Source of the DNA: Sphingomonas sp. H160509
GTDB taxonomy: Bacteria; Pseudomonadota; Alphaproteobacteria; Sphingomonadales; Sphingomonadaceae
Length of the DNA: 64,000 bases
Assembly: GCF_024124765.2 (NCBI RefSeq)
Contig: NZ_JAMXSR020000003.1
Location: forward strand, 1 to 64,000
Direction of reading: 5' to 3'
Shown here one piece after another: positions 46,685 through 56,521 of the stretch (position 1 is the first letter of the stretch; the number at the start of each line of letters is the position of its first letter). A program made the translations under genes and the position numbers. Under the pieces are notes generated by a model, which was not told the DNA's origin, did no database searches, and saw nothing but the letters and a program-made list of their open reading frames with translations.

Positions 46685-47992
46685 GGTGGCCCCCTAAATG
46701 ACCTGACAGGGCCTCGCTCTTAGATAAGAGTGAGGCATATGACTGACGGTACGACCAGGCGTTACAACGATGGCGAGGTTCTCTCCGGTGTTCAGCGCCG
46801 GAGGCGGTGGACACCGGAGGAAAAGGTCCGGATCGTCGAGGAGACGTATCTACCGGGGATGAGCGTGTCGCTCGTCGCCCGCCGGCACGGCATTGGCGGC
46901 AATCAGATCTTCACCTGGCGGCGCCTGATGGCGCAGGGTGCGCTGACCGCCGCGGCAGCTGGCGAGGAAGTGGTGCCGGCGTCCGAGTACCGTGCGCTCG
47001 AGGCGCAGGTGCGCGAACTACACCGGCTGCTCGGCAAGAAGGCCATGGAGAACGAGCTGCTCCGCGAGGCCGTGTCCCGGGCCGCAGGCCCAAAAAAACT
47101 GCTGTTGCGCTCGACCTCGTTGCCACGGGATGGACGGTGAGCGCGGTCGCCGAGGCGGTCGGCATTGCTCGCCCACACCTGTCCGCAATGCGCCATCGCC
47201 CAGCGCCCCGGCGACGCGGACGACCACCACTGCCGGATGCTGAGCTGGTCCACGACATCCGCGCGCTCGTCGCCGATCTGCCAACCTATGGCTATCGCCG
47301 CGTTCATGCTCTGCTGCGCCGGGAGGCCGAGAAGACCGGGCGCGAAGCGCCCAATCCGGAAACGCGTCTACCGCGTCATGAAGGTGCACGGGCTACTCCT
47401 ACAGCGAGGCGGCGAACACCGCGAGGAACGGCGTCACGACGGCCGGGTCGCCGTCGACCTCCGCAACACCCGCTGGTGTTCCGACGGGTTGGAGATCACC
47501 TGCGACAATGGCGAGAAGGTGCGTGTCGCATTCGCGCTCGACTGCTGCGACCGTGAAGCCATGGGACATGTGGCGACGACGGGCGGCATCACCGCCGAGG
47601 ACGTCCAGGACCTGATGGTCGCCACGGTCGAGCATCGCTACGGCCAGGTGAACCGCGTGCCCGAACCGATCGAGTGGCTCACCGATAACGGCAGCTGCTA
47701 CACCGCTCGCAACACACGTACGTTCGCCCGGGGCATTGGGCTGATACCGCGCACGACCCCGGTCAGCAGTCCTCAATCGAATGGCATGGCTGAGGCGTTC
47801 GTTCGCACCCTCAAGCGCGATTATGTCCGCGTGAACCCCAGGCCAAATGCGCAGAGCGTCATCGACCAACTGCCTGGCTGGTTCGCCCACTATAACGAGG
47901 TGCATCCGCACCGCGCTTTGCGCTATCGATCACCCCGCGAGTTCATCGCGCAAACCTGCGAGGCCCTGTCAGGCCTTTGGGGGCAACAACAG
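46685..47992 (+). mobile_element. IS3-family insertion sequence
   Basis: The ends carry imperfect inverted repeats of about 30 bases. Left: GCCCCCTAAATGACCTGACA followed by GGGCCTCG at 46689-46716. Right, read inward: GCCCCCAAAGGCCTGACAGG followed by GCCTCG (47966-47991). Between them are orfA and orfB of an IS3-type transposase. No target duplication could be identified with confidence. Confidence 0.8.
46711..46736 (+). promoter_or_regulatory. Hairpin overlapping the translation start region of the IS3 orfA
   Basis: GCCTCGCTCTTA and TAAGAGTGAGGC pair over 12 positions (one mismatch) with a 2-base loop and end three bases before ATG 46739. It would bury the ribosome binding region, as in IS elements that block translation from read-through transcripts. 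Confidence 0.55.
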
Positions 47993-48025
47993 TCGGTTTC
48001 GCGACATCCGCCAAACTCGGTCTAA
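46739..48025 (+). CDS. IS3-family transposase, orfA and orfB
   Basis: orfA (46739-47140) has a helix-turn-helix (WTPEEKVRIVEETYLPGMSV, QIFTWRRLMAQG) and a leucine-zipper-like end. At 47092-47098 AAAAAAC gives the canonical -1 slippery site; slipping joins orfA to KTAVALDLVATGWTVSAVA. orfB then reads LPTYGYRRVHALLRREAEKT and, after a one-base break near 47350, RKRVYRVMKVHGLLL and the DDE core: FALDCCDREAMG, EWLTDNGSCYTA and SSPQSNGMAEAFVRTLKRDY. The last residues run past the right inverted repeat to a stop at 48025. The break near 47350 may inactivate this copy unless it is a sequence error. Confidence 0.85.
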
Positions 48026-48689
48026 TCGCTCTATCCTGATGAAGGGCCGGAGTTCGATGCGTAATCCTCACAATCGGCGAACCTTCAGAATCAGGCCATG
48101 ATTTCCCTACCTGCTTCCGTAGCTTGCTCGACGCCACGGTACGGCACAGCCGCAGGGCAATAGGAGGTTCGCCATGAAATGAAACGACAATACAGCACCC
48201 GATCGGTCAGAACGTTTTTTGCTGAAATGTTCGATATTTCCTAAGTTTAGATTATAGTTTAATATAGGTATAACGACAAAAATAGCTACAAGGCGACACG
48301 TTTTATAATAACTGATCTGGTTACCAGAGAAGCACGATAGCCCAAAAGCACCACACTGCGCAATTTGGCAACTATATGTAATATTAGTTCAACTTTCTAT
48401 ATGTAAGTATACTAAACTGGCGGTGATATTTTACCTTGCGATTGGCGGTCTTTTGGCTATGTTTTCCGCGTTGTTATTTGATGTGAGCGACGCTGGCCGA
48501 GATTATAATTATGCCTAGCGTTGGTCTCCGCATCAGTAGCGTAGACCTCCGCTAATCCTTCACCATGTAACGCGGTCAGACTGTCCTTCGGGGCCGCCCA
48601 CAACGCCTCTACGACTCCGTTTTCCTCCCTGACCATCTGGTCGAGGTGAATCCAACGCTTCCGGTCATAGTTCGACTAACGGTGCCGGA
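48026..48689. other. Non-coding stretch with A+T-rich centre
   Basis: No convincing gene. From about 48190 to 48490 the sequence is clearly richer in A+T than its surroundings. On the minus strand 48520-48670 could encode about 50 residues with no recognised family. Probably remnant DNA between insertion sequences. Confidence 0.4.
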
Positions 48690-48977
48690 GTGGCCAGATC
48701 GACCCGCGTGACCCGGTCGAAAGAATTCAAAGAACAATTGGCGTTCCTTGTGAGGGAGGGAACAAGCGGACGTCTGGATGCGGTTCGCGGCACCAAGAAA
48801 AAAGCCGATGTGTTGAGAGAGGCTGTCGAGCGTGAGCTTCAACGATTAGAACAAGGGGGGCGGAGTCGCCGGGCTTGGCAAAAGCGGCTGATACCGTCCG
48901 CCCACCCGCTTGGATCAGAGGATGTCGATAATCATGCGGCGAGCCCTATCTCGTCGCGGGCCACGCTGCCCCAATAA
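48690..48977 (+). CDS. Hypothetical small basic protein
   Basis: A 95-residue protein. The first 60 residues (RSKEFKEQLAFLVREGTSGR, then ADVLREAVERELQRLEQG) look like a ribbon-helix-helix or other small DNA-binding fold of the kind found in plasmid and mobile-element proteins; the tail is unstructured. No good ribosome binding site is seen, and it lies in IS debris. Confidence 0.4.
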   Translation: MARSTRVTRSKEFKEQLAFLVREGTSGRLDAVRGTKKKADVLREAVERELQRLEQGGRSRRAWQKRLIPSAHPLGSEDVDNHAASPISSRATLPQ

Positions 48978-49209
48978 TCGGCCATGGCAGCACCAATGCC
49001 GGCGAAAACCCCCCGCTGAGCACCAGATCGAGACGATGGATGGCGCTGGCAGTTCCGGCATGCATCAGTTTTCAGAATGGCTCGTCTTCGATTCTTACAA
49101 TCAAGCCTACACGATGGACCTACCTCAATTGATTAACGCTCGATGGCTATCGCATTCAGGTGATGGCGATTTTGGCTATCCTACCCCCGCTAGGGAGAGG
49201 ACATCAATT

Positions 49210-49323
49210 ATGTTTAAAGCAGCTCTATATCTCATCGCGGCCATCTGGGGCGGATCACTTATTGTCGGGCTATCCTTGTGGTTGTTCACGAAGTTTGAAA
49301 ACTCGAGAAATGCTGAGACTTAA
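49210..49323 (+). CDS. Very small single-helix membrane protein
   Basis: A 37-residue product, mostly one membrane helix (ALYLIAAIWGGSLIVGLSLW). AGGGAGAGG lies about ten bases before the ATG. A longer upstream open frame is not credible. Function unknown. Confidence 0.35.
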   Translation: MFKAALYLIAAIWGGSLIVGLSLWLFTKFENSRNAET

Positions 49324-49732
49324 GCGATGACGATGATTCCGCCCAGACCGTCTTCGTGAAGTCGGCGGTCGGCTGATCAGCATTTCTAACATGCGTAAGA
49401 TCGCTTCCTCGATTGCCCCCTCACCAAGGCACATAGGTTCTCGGTCATGCTGCGATCTCCGTCGCCGCTTTAATGAATCCTCGCGCGACAAGCCCGACGA
49501 TTGCGTTACGGAAGCGGACTCATTTGTGACCGGCACGTCTCTCAGCTCAGGTTGATCCGCGCGCCAGTCGTAGACCTCCTCGGGATTTCGTTCCCTGGAT
49601 CGAACGTGGCCGAGGCAGCCTGGTAGCGCCTTTCGCCAATGGAATTGCACGCGACGTCGCCGCGGTTCGGGCGGCCATCGTCACCTCTTGGTCAAACGGG
49701 CAGTCCGAAGGGCAAATCACTTAGAGCCCGAC
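49324..49732. other. Gene-free stretch among IS remnants
   Basis: About 400 bases with no recognisable protein or RNA. Short open frames on the minus strand lack start signals and family features. Confidence 0.35.
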
Positions 49733-49846
49733 TCATAATTCGAGTTTAGCAATACGGCGGGTCATTCGTCTTATGGACGAGACGAGCATCCAGGCTTCGG
49801 ACGATGCGATGGAGGCTTCCCAGTCCTTGGCGAGATAGGGTCTTCT
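49733..49846 (-). pseudogene. C-terminal fragment of an IS5-family transposase
   Basis: About 37 residues, LAKDWEASIASSEAWMLVSS followed by IRRMTRRIAKLEL, match the last part of IS5-group transposases (after the catalytic Glu). Nothing further upstream on this strand continues the gene, since higA begins at 49861. Confidence 0.6.
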
Positions 49847-49860
49847 CCAACCGTCCCGGT

Positions 49861-50229
49861 TTAGGCCTTGGCTAGCGCATAGTCTTGAACCAGCACCTTC
49901 TCCGGCACATGCCATGCTCCGGCGATTTTACGGATCATGGGGAGTGTGAGGGCACGATGACGGCTCAATATCTCGGTCGCTCGTGACTGCCCAATCAGGG
50001 TAGCCAGTTCGGCACGAGTATAGCCGTTCATCTCCATTGCCGCCTCAATCGCGCGCACCGGATCAAGTGGCTCGATAGGCCAGCGACGGCTTTCATAGGT
50101 TTCGACCAACGTGGCGAGCACGTCGAGCCGATCGCCGGCATCGGTGCCTTCCTCTGCTCCCCACAGCGCCTCGATCTCTCGCAGCGCCGTTTCATGGTCT
50201 TCGTCGGTCCGGATAGGACGAATGTGCAT
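49861..50229 (-). CDS. higA: HigA-type antitoxin
   Basis: Neutralises HigB and represses the operon. The 122-residue product starts at ATG 50229, where GGAG is eight bases upstream; an in-frame TTG at 50256 is possible. The N-terminus MHIRPIRTDEDHETALREIE and LDVLATLVETYE are typical of the HigA branch, and the helix-turn-helix is around YTRAELATLIGQSRATEILS. It follows higB directly, the reversed toxin-first order of higBA. Confidence 0.85.
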   Translation of the reverse strand: MHIRPIRTDEDHETALREIEALWGAEEGTDAGDRLDVLATLVETYESRRWPIEPLDPVRAIEAAMEMNGYTRAELATLIGQSRATEILSRHRALTLPMIRKIAGAWHVPEKVLVQDYALAKA

Positions 50230-50252
50230 CGCACCAGCTCCAATAGGCATCG

Positions 50253-50555
50253 TCAAAACAGGCTCACCGTCAAGGCATCGATCTTATCGTACTCGGCATG
50301 CGTCCCAACGAACTTGATGAAAGCAATCGACCGTTTCCAGTCGAACGCCACCACCATACGATAATCACCACCAGCCACCTCGAACCGGACCCGTTCGCCG
50401 TTAAGCGATTTTGCTTTCGAGAAATCGGCAACGACGTCCAGGGAGCTTTGCCAACCAGCCGCCCCGGCAACCTCATGCCAGTGCCTCAAAGAGGCTTCCG
50501 TTGTGGGGTGCTTCGACCAGAACGCGATCAGCTTGTTCCTGGCGATGATCCTCAT
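50253..50555 (-). CDS. higB: HigB-type mRNA interferase toxin
   Basis: Ribosome-dependent mRNA-cleaving toxin of the RelE superfamily, 100 residues. Landmarks are IIARNKLIAFWSKHPTTEAS, VRFEVAGGDYRMVVAFDWKR and FIKFVGTHAEYDKIDALTV. The gene lies directly upstream of higA with 24 bases between the stop and the chosen higA start. Two operator palindromes lie just upstream. An in-frame ATG at 50561 is an alternative start. Confidence 0.88.
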   Translation of the reverse strand: MRIIARNKLIAFWSKHPTTEASLRHWHEVAGAAGWQSSLDVVADFSKAKSLNGERVRFEVAGGDYRMVVAFDWKRSIAFIKFVGTHAEYDKIDALTVSLF

Positions 50556-50570
50556 ACTCATTGATTAGCA

Positions 50571-50611
50571 TTTCCCGTTACGGGAAACAATAAAATTCCC
50601 GCATTGGGAAA
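50571..50611 (-). promoter_or_regulatory. Paired operators of the higBA operon
   Basis: Two palindromes, TTTCCCGTTACGGGAAA (50571-50587) and ATTCCCGCATTGGGAAA (50595-50611), share the half-site TTCCC and lie 24 bases apart centre to centre, about two helical turns. They sit just upstream of higB and are the expected HigA binding sites for autoregulation. Confidence 0.75.
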
Positions 50612-51037
50612 GTTTGGGACGAGCGGTTGTCCCTCTATCGTTCCTGACCCTAGATGCCGACATGGGGGGGATGACACCTAAATCGAAGCACTCAAACATG
50701 CCCAGCCCTTCCTGATCGGCAACGTTGCCTTGCTAGGCCAACATGCTGCGGCCGTTATGCCCAATCTGCGAGGCTGGCAGAAAGGTAGACCTTTACTCTC
50801 CTGAGCCGGTTTAATTCCAATCAAGTGTCATCCGCACCTTGCCCGGCGGACATCGCTTTCGCCGACCTGAAGGGGATGGACACGGCTGCCGGGAACATCT
50901 CATGATCGCTTCGGGTGAGAAACGAGGCAAACGATCTCCCGTCATGACGAACGTCCAGAGCGCCGGCGTGGGTAACTCCGGCTGTGCATGCGCAAGGAAT
51001 GCCGGAACGGCCCGGTTCGGCGAAAGGCGAATTACAC
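50612..51037. other. Gene-free stretch between higBA and the relaxase gene
   Basis: About 425 bases without a credible gene. The open frames there lack start signals. It contains the promoter of higBA at its left edge. Confidence 0.35.
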
Positions 51038-53945
51038 CTACATATCCAGACCGAAGTCGCGTGACCGCTCCTTTCCGCCCGACGGCGCGTCAAGCGAAAG
51101 ATGTTTCTCCGGCACCGGTTTGACCACATCGGGTTTGGCCACATCGAGCGCCGAGGTCTTGTCGCCTGTGTTGCGGGTGACGTGCCGCTCGACCTTCCGC
51201 CCGTCGTCGAGCACCAGAGCCACCTTGTCCGCTACGCGAGTGAGCGCGACCAGAAACGACCGCTCGGTCAGCAGCTTCCGCTCCGACGAGCGCATCGCCA
51301 CAATACCGTGTTCGGTGGTGACCCCCTGCGCGACATGAACGTTGATCGCGTAGGCAAGATCCAGCCGTTCAGCCATGCAATCGCCGGACGCGATCTCGTG
51401 CACGGTGCCGTCGATGAGCGAGGACACCACTAACCTGCCCCGGCTTACCTCCTCCACCCGCGCCATCGCGCCGTTGTCGAGCCCGCGGGTCCGTTCGTTG
51501 TCGCTCCAGCGGATGCGGTCGCCGGCGTGCAGCTCGACCTCCTTCGACGCAAAGATTGACACTGCATCGCGGTCGAGGTTCTTCGCAAGCCGGGCGGGCC
51601 GGAACAGCTTTTCGGCACCGTCAGCCATGGTGAGCCGGATCTGGTCGCCCTCCACGCCGGTAACGACCCCACGCTCGCCGCGGACCAGACCTTGGCTCGG
51701 CAGGTTGGTGCGGACCTCAACCACGTGGCCGGGCCGGTAGGCGCGCATCAACCGCGCACCTTCCCTGGTGGCGTTTACCCGATCGAGTACGGTGAACGGC
51801 ATGCCTGTGGGGGCTATCTCGCCGCTCGCCTTCAGCTCGGCCTGCACCGCCTGGTTCGCCTCACTCCGCATGGCGCGGCCCGCAGTCAGCAACAGCGTAG
51901 CGTCGCGCTCTTGCCTCGGCAGTACCGCCCAGCGCGCTGCGGCGACGGCTGCTACCTCGCTGCTTGGTACTTCGGTCGTGCCGGGCCGAAGTACCTCGAA
52001 CGCGTCGGCGGTGTCACGACGGTCGAGCGCGGCCGTGACCGCCTTCATCTGGTCGGACCTAGAGCGCAGGTTCTCGGTGATGTGGGCCGTGGCGACACCA
52101 GCGCGCTGGCTCGCCTCGAACGGCTTGCCGGCTGCGATCGCGGTCAGCTGACGGGTGTCGCCGGTCTGCACGACGCGCGCGGCATCGACGATGTTGGCGA
52201 GCCGCACGATCCGCTCCATGTCGCGCGTGCCAAGCTGTCCGGCTTCCTCGACCATGATGATCGCGCCTGTCAGCTCCGCTTTCACACGAGCGAGCTGTTC
52301 CGGTCGGGCCGTGCCATCGATCACGCGCGCATGGCGCGCCAAGAAGCGGGCGACCGTGCTCACCTCCGCCCCTGTGTCGCGGCCGAACTCGCTTGCCTTC
52401 ACGCTGGCGATGGCGAGCCCGATCACCGCCCGGCCCTCCGCCTTTGCTACCGCCGTCACCGGTGCCATCGCGGTGGACTTGCCGCGGCCAGACCCGCCCT
52501 GCACGTTCACTACCCGGTCAGAGGACGAAAGCATCAGCACAGCCGCGGTTTCTTGACCCGGATTGAGCCGATGCAGCCCCAACTCGCGTGCCGCCTCCTG
52601 CGCGCGGACAGCAGCATCGGTAAGCGGGACGATCGGCGCGGACTGCTCCTTCCCTGCCTCGACGGTGGCAAGGTAGGCCTGTTCGAGCCGCACCGCACCC
52701 TGGGTCGTCACCATGCGAACGCGATTGCCCAGCAACAGGCCTTTCTCCTGCAGCAGCGCTAGCCGGGCCTCGACATCGCCGACCATTACCGGCCCACCCC
52801 GCGACAAACTTTCGCGGACAAGCTCCAGCTGTTCGAACGCCGCCTCGCGCTCGCCCAAATCACGCACCGCAGACGCGACCGCCTGCGCTGCGGCATAGGC
52901 CCGCGGCTCAAGCCGGCCCAACCGCTCGGTTACCAGCGGATCGCCGTCGCGCGGGGTCAGCCCCATGCGGCCGGCGATGGCAAGTCCTCGCTCCCCGACC
53001 CCGCGCACGCCGCGCACCGCGCGCGTCCACACATTATGCCCCCGCCCTGCCTCCGCCAGTGCGTCCTTCACCAACGCTGCCGGATCCAGCCCCCTTCTCC
53101 GCAGCCAGCCTCTGCCATCCTTCCGCGCGCTGCTCCGGCGCGAGATCGGGTGATTTGGGATCGCGGGTCGCCAGCGCCGCATATTGGCGCGTCCGGGGCG
53201 TGTTCTCCAGCCCGCGTTCCTTGATGTATGCATCGATCTGGGCCGAGCGGACGGAGAATGCTTCCACCACCTCGCGTGATACGCCGGCGATCTCAAAGGC
53301 GCCGTTGCGGCCATCGTGCCGTGGGATGGTGACGAAGCCGAGCGTCTCGACCCTTCCGCGCAACATGGACAGGAACACCGCGTCCATGACGTGCTGTCGC
53401 TCGTACAGCTGGTCCGCGTGCAGCGCCCGCCATTTGCCGTCTGCAGTGCGGGTCACGTTGGCGATGACGTTGTGGACGTGGAGCTGCGGCTCACCGACCC
53501 GGTTTACGTCGTGGAGAAAGGTGGCGGCGACGAAGCGGCCAGTCGTCTCGGGCATCTGTCCCTTGCTGTTCCAGACTCTTCCTTCTGCGATGTTGGCTTC
53601 CGCCCAGGCGAGCGTCGCTGCGGCTGCCTGTCGCACCGCGACCACCAGACGCTGGTCGCCCCCCACCAGCGCCAGGATGGACACCGACTTGGGCACGGAC
53701 ATAGTGACGTCCCAACCCGCCCGATGCTCGCCGCGCTTGGCGTTGAGAATAACGCCGTTGGGCAGTTCACCGGCGAGCACCTTTGCAAACTGCTCTGCAT
53801 CGACCTGACCCGACAGACCAAGCTCGGCTGCCCCCTCGCCTGCCCAAGCGCTGGCACCTTCTGCCTGATCCGCAGTGTAATAGTTGTCGCGAGCGTAGTA
53901 GCTTGCGGCATCCCCCGGCGATCTGACCGAACCAATCGAGATCAT
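51038..53945 (-). CDS. MobF-family conjugative relaxase/helicase (TraA/TrwC type), frameshifted
   Basis: Nicks and unwinds plasmid or element DNA for conjugative transfer. The N-terminal relaxase domain has the catalytic tyrosines in SYYARDNYYTADQAEGASAW, and the HUH motif in EPQLHVHNVIANV. After one extra base in the C run 53090-53094 the frame continues GLDPAALVKDALAEAGRGHN. The helicase has Walker A VVNVQGGSGRGKSTAMAPV, IIMVEEAGQLGTRDMERIV and VVQTGDTRQLTAI, and the C-terminal VHVAQGVTTEHGIVAM. About 968 residues. ATG 53945 follows GGAGG and overlaps the accessory gene stop (ATGA). No type IV secretion or coupling-protein gene is in the window. Confidence 0.92.
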
Positions 53946-54794
53946 CGCCGCGCCTCCGCGCGCATGTTTTGCCCCACCGTAACCCGCATCGTACCGCCAT
54001 CGAAACGGGTATCGCAATCATTAGTAGAGAAGCGATATCGAAGCAGGGCGCAGGTTGCCTTGCTGCTGGTACCGGTTTGCAGGTCCGAGGAGCGGACCGC
54101 CAGCCAGGAAACCGGCAGCATTCGGGCCACACCGTGATAGCTGGCCACGCAGACCGCCCAGAACAGCAGCAGCCCGGCCAGGACCTTGCGTGGCGACCAG
54201 TCCCGGTCCCAGACCAGGAACCGGACGATAGTTCTCGGGGTTTCGACAGACTGTTTGATGGTCGCGTTCAGCGTGCGCAGCGCGATCGTATGCGCCTCCT
54301 GCAGGGTACGGATCTCCTTGAGCCCAGGATACTCCCTCGATGCGATTCAGCGCAGCTATGATCCCGGTCATCACCGGCGACGCGGTGAGCGCGGCGACCT
54401 GCCCGGCGGGCAGGTCCGCGATCCTGGCCAGAAGCAGGTCGGTGAGCCTGCGCATCTCAGCCGTCAGCTGCACGATGATGGCAGTGCGGGCTTCGCTAAC
54501 CCCGATCGCATCCTCCTTCGCCGATTGAGCAAGCTCGGCGTCACGCTTGCCGTTCTGGCGCAGCACCCGGTTGAGCTCGACCAGCAGATTGCGAACCTCC
54601 GCGGTCAGGTGCTGTAGGTCCGCCGGGGTGGGAAGCGCGGGGCGGTCGAACATGGCCCTGCGTTCGCGGCGCGCATCTGCTGCCTCGGTCAGGATGTTCC
54701 GGATAAGATCGGCACGCTGCAGTCCGTCATCAGCTGCCCAGCGGTTCAACGCGGTTTCCAGTTCGTCCGATATACGTGCGGTTATTTGCCCCAT
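53942..54794 (-). CDS. Relaxosome accessory protein with ribbon-helix-helix and membrane helix, frameshifted
   Basis: About 283 residues. The N-terminus MGQITARISDELETALNRWA is a ribbon-helix-helix domain that probably binds the transfer origin. A central coiled coil (LLVELNRVLRQNGKRDAELA, LTAEMRRLTDLLLARI) follows. One extra C at 54334-54336 shifts the frame; reading on gives KEIRTLQEAHTIALRTLNAT and a membrane helix VLAGLLLFWAVCVASYHGVA. The stop overlaps the relaxase start (ATGA), so the pair is one operon. GAGGGA precedes ATG 54794. A MobC-like role is inferred from the fold and context. Confidence 0.7.
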
Positions 54795-54877
54795 CGATAT
54801 GTTCCCTCGCCGGGGACATACCGCCACCGGATTGCACCTCGCGCCGCGGCCGCATAATCTGGTCCGGGCACATACAG

Positions 54878-54893
54878 TGCATTACTATGCACA
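54878..54893. promoter_or_regulatory. Palindromic operator over the XRE regulator start
   Basis: GTGCAT and ATGCAC form a perfect inverted repeat separated by TACT. It overlaps the start codon at 54887 and lies between the divergent mobilisation operon and the XRE gene. It is the likely binding site for the XRE protein itself. Confidence 0.5.
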
Positions 54894-55336
54894 GAGAGAG
54901 CAAAAAGTTGCAAGAACCTTCTACCATCGGACAGCGCATCCGCGCTGTTAGGCAGCAGGCCGGGTTATCACTTGACCGCCTAGCCGAGGCGCTCGGCTGT
55001 TCGCGGCGCGCGCTTATCAACTGGGAGCAGAACGCGGCCGAACCTCCGATCGGAATCCTGCCCAAGCTGCGGGACCTGTACGACGTCGATCCGGAATGGA
55101 TTATCCGGGGTGAGGATCTGGTACCGCGATCCCGGTTCAGACTGACCGACTGGGCTAGGTTCGACCGCATCGTGGATGATGTTAACGCAGCCTGCGTGCA
55201 AGTCGGAATAGAGTATGAAGACAAGGTGATTACCGGGTTCGTCCGCGACCTGTTCGATGACGAGCCGGCCGACTTTGACGCTAACAGCAAGCGGCTGCGA
55301 CGGACCCTTCTTTTGATAGCCAGAGGCAAGGCGTGA
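54887..55336 (+). CDS. XRE-family transcriptional regulator
   Basis: A 149-residue regulator. The helix-turn-helix spans TIGQRIRAVRQQAGLSLDRL through AEALGCSRRALINWEQNAAE, as in XRE/Cro-type repressors. The C-terminal half is a helical dimerisation or effector domain. It is divergent from the mobilisation operon and probably controls it. Its stop overlaps the next start (TGATG). Confidence 0.8.
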   Translation: MHRESKKLQEPSTIGQRIRAVRQQAGLSLDRLAEALGCSRRALINWEQNAAEPPIGILPKLRDLYDVDPEWIIRGEDLVPRSRFRLTDWARFDRIVDDVNAACVQVGIEYEDKVITGFVRDLFDDEPADFDANSKRLRRTLLLIARGKA

Positions 55337-55599
55337 TGAAGCGACAGAACAAGGCATGGGACGCACGATTGAGAGCCACATCCCGTATCGTGACCAGGCG
55401 ACAGCGCAATCGGCACGTGGTGGCCGGCCTGACGCTCTCGACCGTCCTGCTGGCTATCGCTGGGCTTGCGGTGGATCTGTGGTTCGCACCGGCACTGACG
55501 CCCCTCGCCTGTTATGGTCCGGCAACGGCGTCCGGTATCGCCCTGCTCGCCTTTCTGTTCAGCAAGCGCCTGTGGGTTACCCTGCCTCCAGGGTTATAA
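55336..55599 (+). CDS. Small two-helix membrane protein
   Basis: An 87-residue protein with two membrane helices (VVAGLTLSTVLLAIAGLAVD and ATASGIALLAFLFSKRLWV) and a basic N-terminus. Translationally coupled to the XRE gene. No family recognised; possibly an accessory of the transfer module such as entry exclusion, which is a guess. Confidence 0.5.
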   Translation: MKRQNKAWDARLRATSRIVTRRQRNRHVVAGLTLSTVLLAIAGLAVDLWFAPALTPLACYGPATASGIALLAFLFSKRLWVTLPPGL

Positions 55600-56169
55600 C
55601 AGACGCAGCCCTCCGGGCAAAAATGCAATGTCTGAACAAAGTTGTCGCTGCGCTAGGGGCGGGGCGAAGTGGACATCGACCATCATCGGGATCGCACCTT
55701 CGCACGCAGGTATCGACCTAATCGATACCGGGCGTGCGACACCCCGGACAGATACCGTCGGCAATGACCCGGGAAAGCCATTGTAGTAGCGTAGCGGCAC
55801 CGTAGCACGTCCCATGCAAGCTTCAGGAGGCCCCGTAGCCATGGCGCTACGCTGATACACCGTTGTTTTATATTGATCTTTTATGTTTCACAAACCTGCT
55901 ATCCATAGCGTGGTGTGTGCCTCACCCTTTGCAGATTCTGATGTCGGCTGTGGTCTATTTGGGTGACCTCGATATCGTTTAGGATTTCGGTAGGGCTGCG
56001 GCCGGCGTGAGAGCCGGCCAGCAGATGAGCAATTTCAGTTGGTACGACGACCTCCAGAACCAGCTGGCTGCGGCGGCAGTATTGCAGGGAATTGCCAGCT
56101 ATTTATTGTCACTGGCGTGAGTACGATTCGACTGGCCAACACCCGCTTGGTCAAGCGAACAATCTGACG
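55600..56169. other. Intergenic stretch after the mobilisation module
   Basis: About 570 bases with no credible gene. G+C falls between 55860 and 55960. No tRNA or repeat was found. Confidence 0.35.
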
Positions 56170-56415
56170 CTATGGCTGCCTTAAAACCATCACCGATCGG
56201 CAGCGCACGAGATGGTTTGCCCGACATGATCGCGGGATAAGAATGGCATCGGACGGTCCGTCGAAGCTGGCTCGGTCGTTCGAAAACTCGATGCCGTTGG
56301 CGTACATGAGCAGCGCCGTTCGGTCCGCCGACGAAGTTTCCGGCACCGACCGAATAGCCACGTCATTGTAGAGCGCGGTACAGTGCGATGGAGCGATCTG
56401 CGACGTGGATCGCAC
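56170..56415 (-). CDS. Possible small protein, low support
   Basis: An 81-codon frame starting with GTG 56415 and reading CTALYNDVAIRSVPETSSAD and LLMYANGIEFSNDRASFDG, which has a natural amino-acid mix. There is a weak GAGG site. It belongs to no family I know; an overlapping frame at 56190-56423 looks like a shadow. Confidence 0.3.
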   Translation of the reverse strand: MRSTSQIAPSHCTALYNDVAIRSVPETSSADRTALLMYANGIEFSNDRASFDGPSDAILIPRSCRANHLVRCRSVMVLRQP

Positions 56416-56521
56416 ATCCTCATGCTGCAGTTCTGTTTAAAGTGTAAACGGTCCTAAAATACGGCTGCTAGGACGGCCGATTGGGGTTTCAGTTTGCTGG
56501 CTTCGGGTTAGCGAAAATCGA

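Noticed and set aside
51692-52762. A 356-codon plus-strand frame
   Set aside because: Antisense of the relaxase gene.
54730-55416. A 228-codon minus-strand frame
   Set aside because: Antisense of the XRE regulator and continuing past the divergent promoter.
56190-56423. Arginine-rich frame overlapping 56170-56415
   Set aside because: Composition of a shadow; the 56170 frame is the better candidate, and even that is weak.
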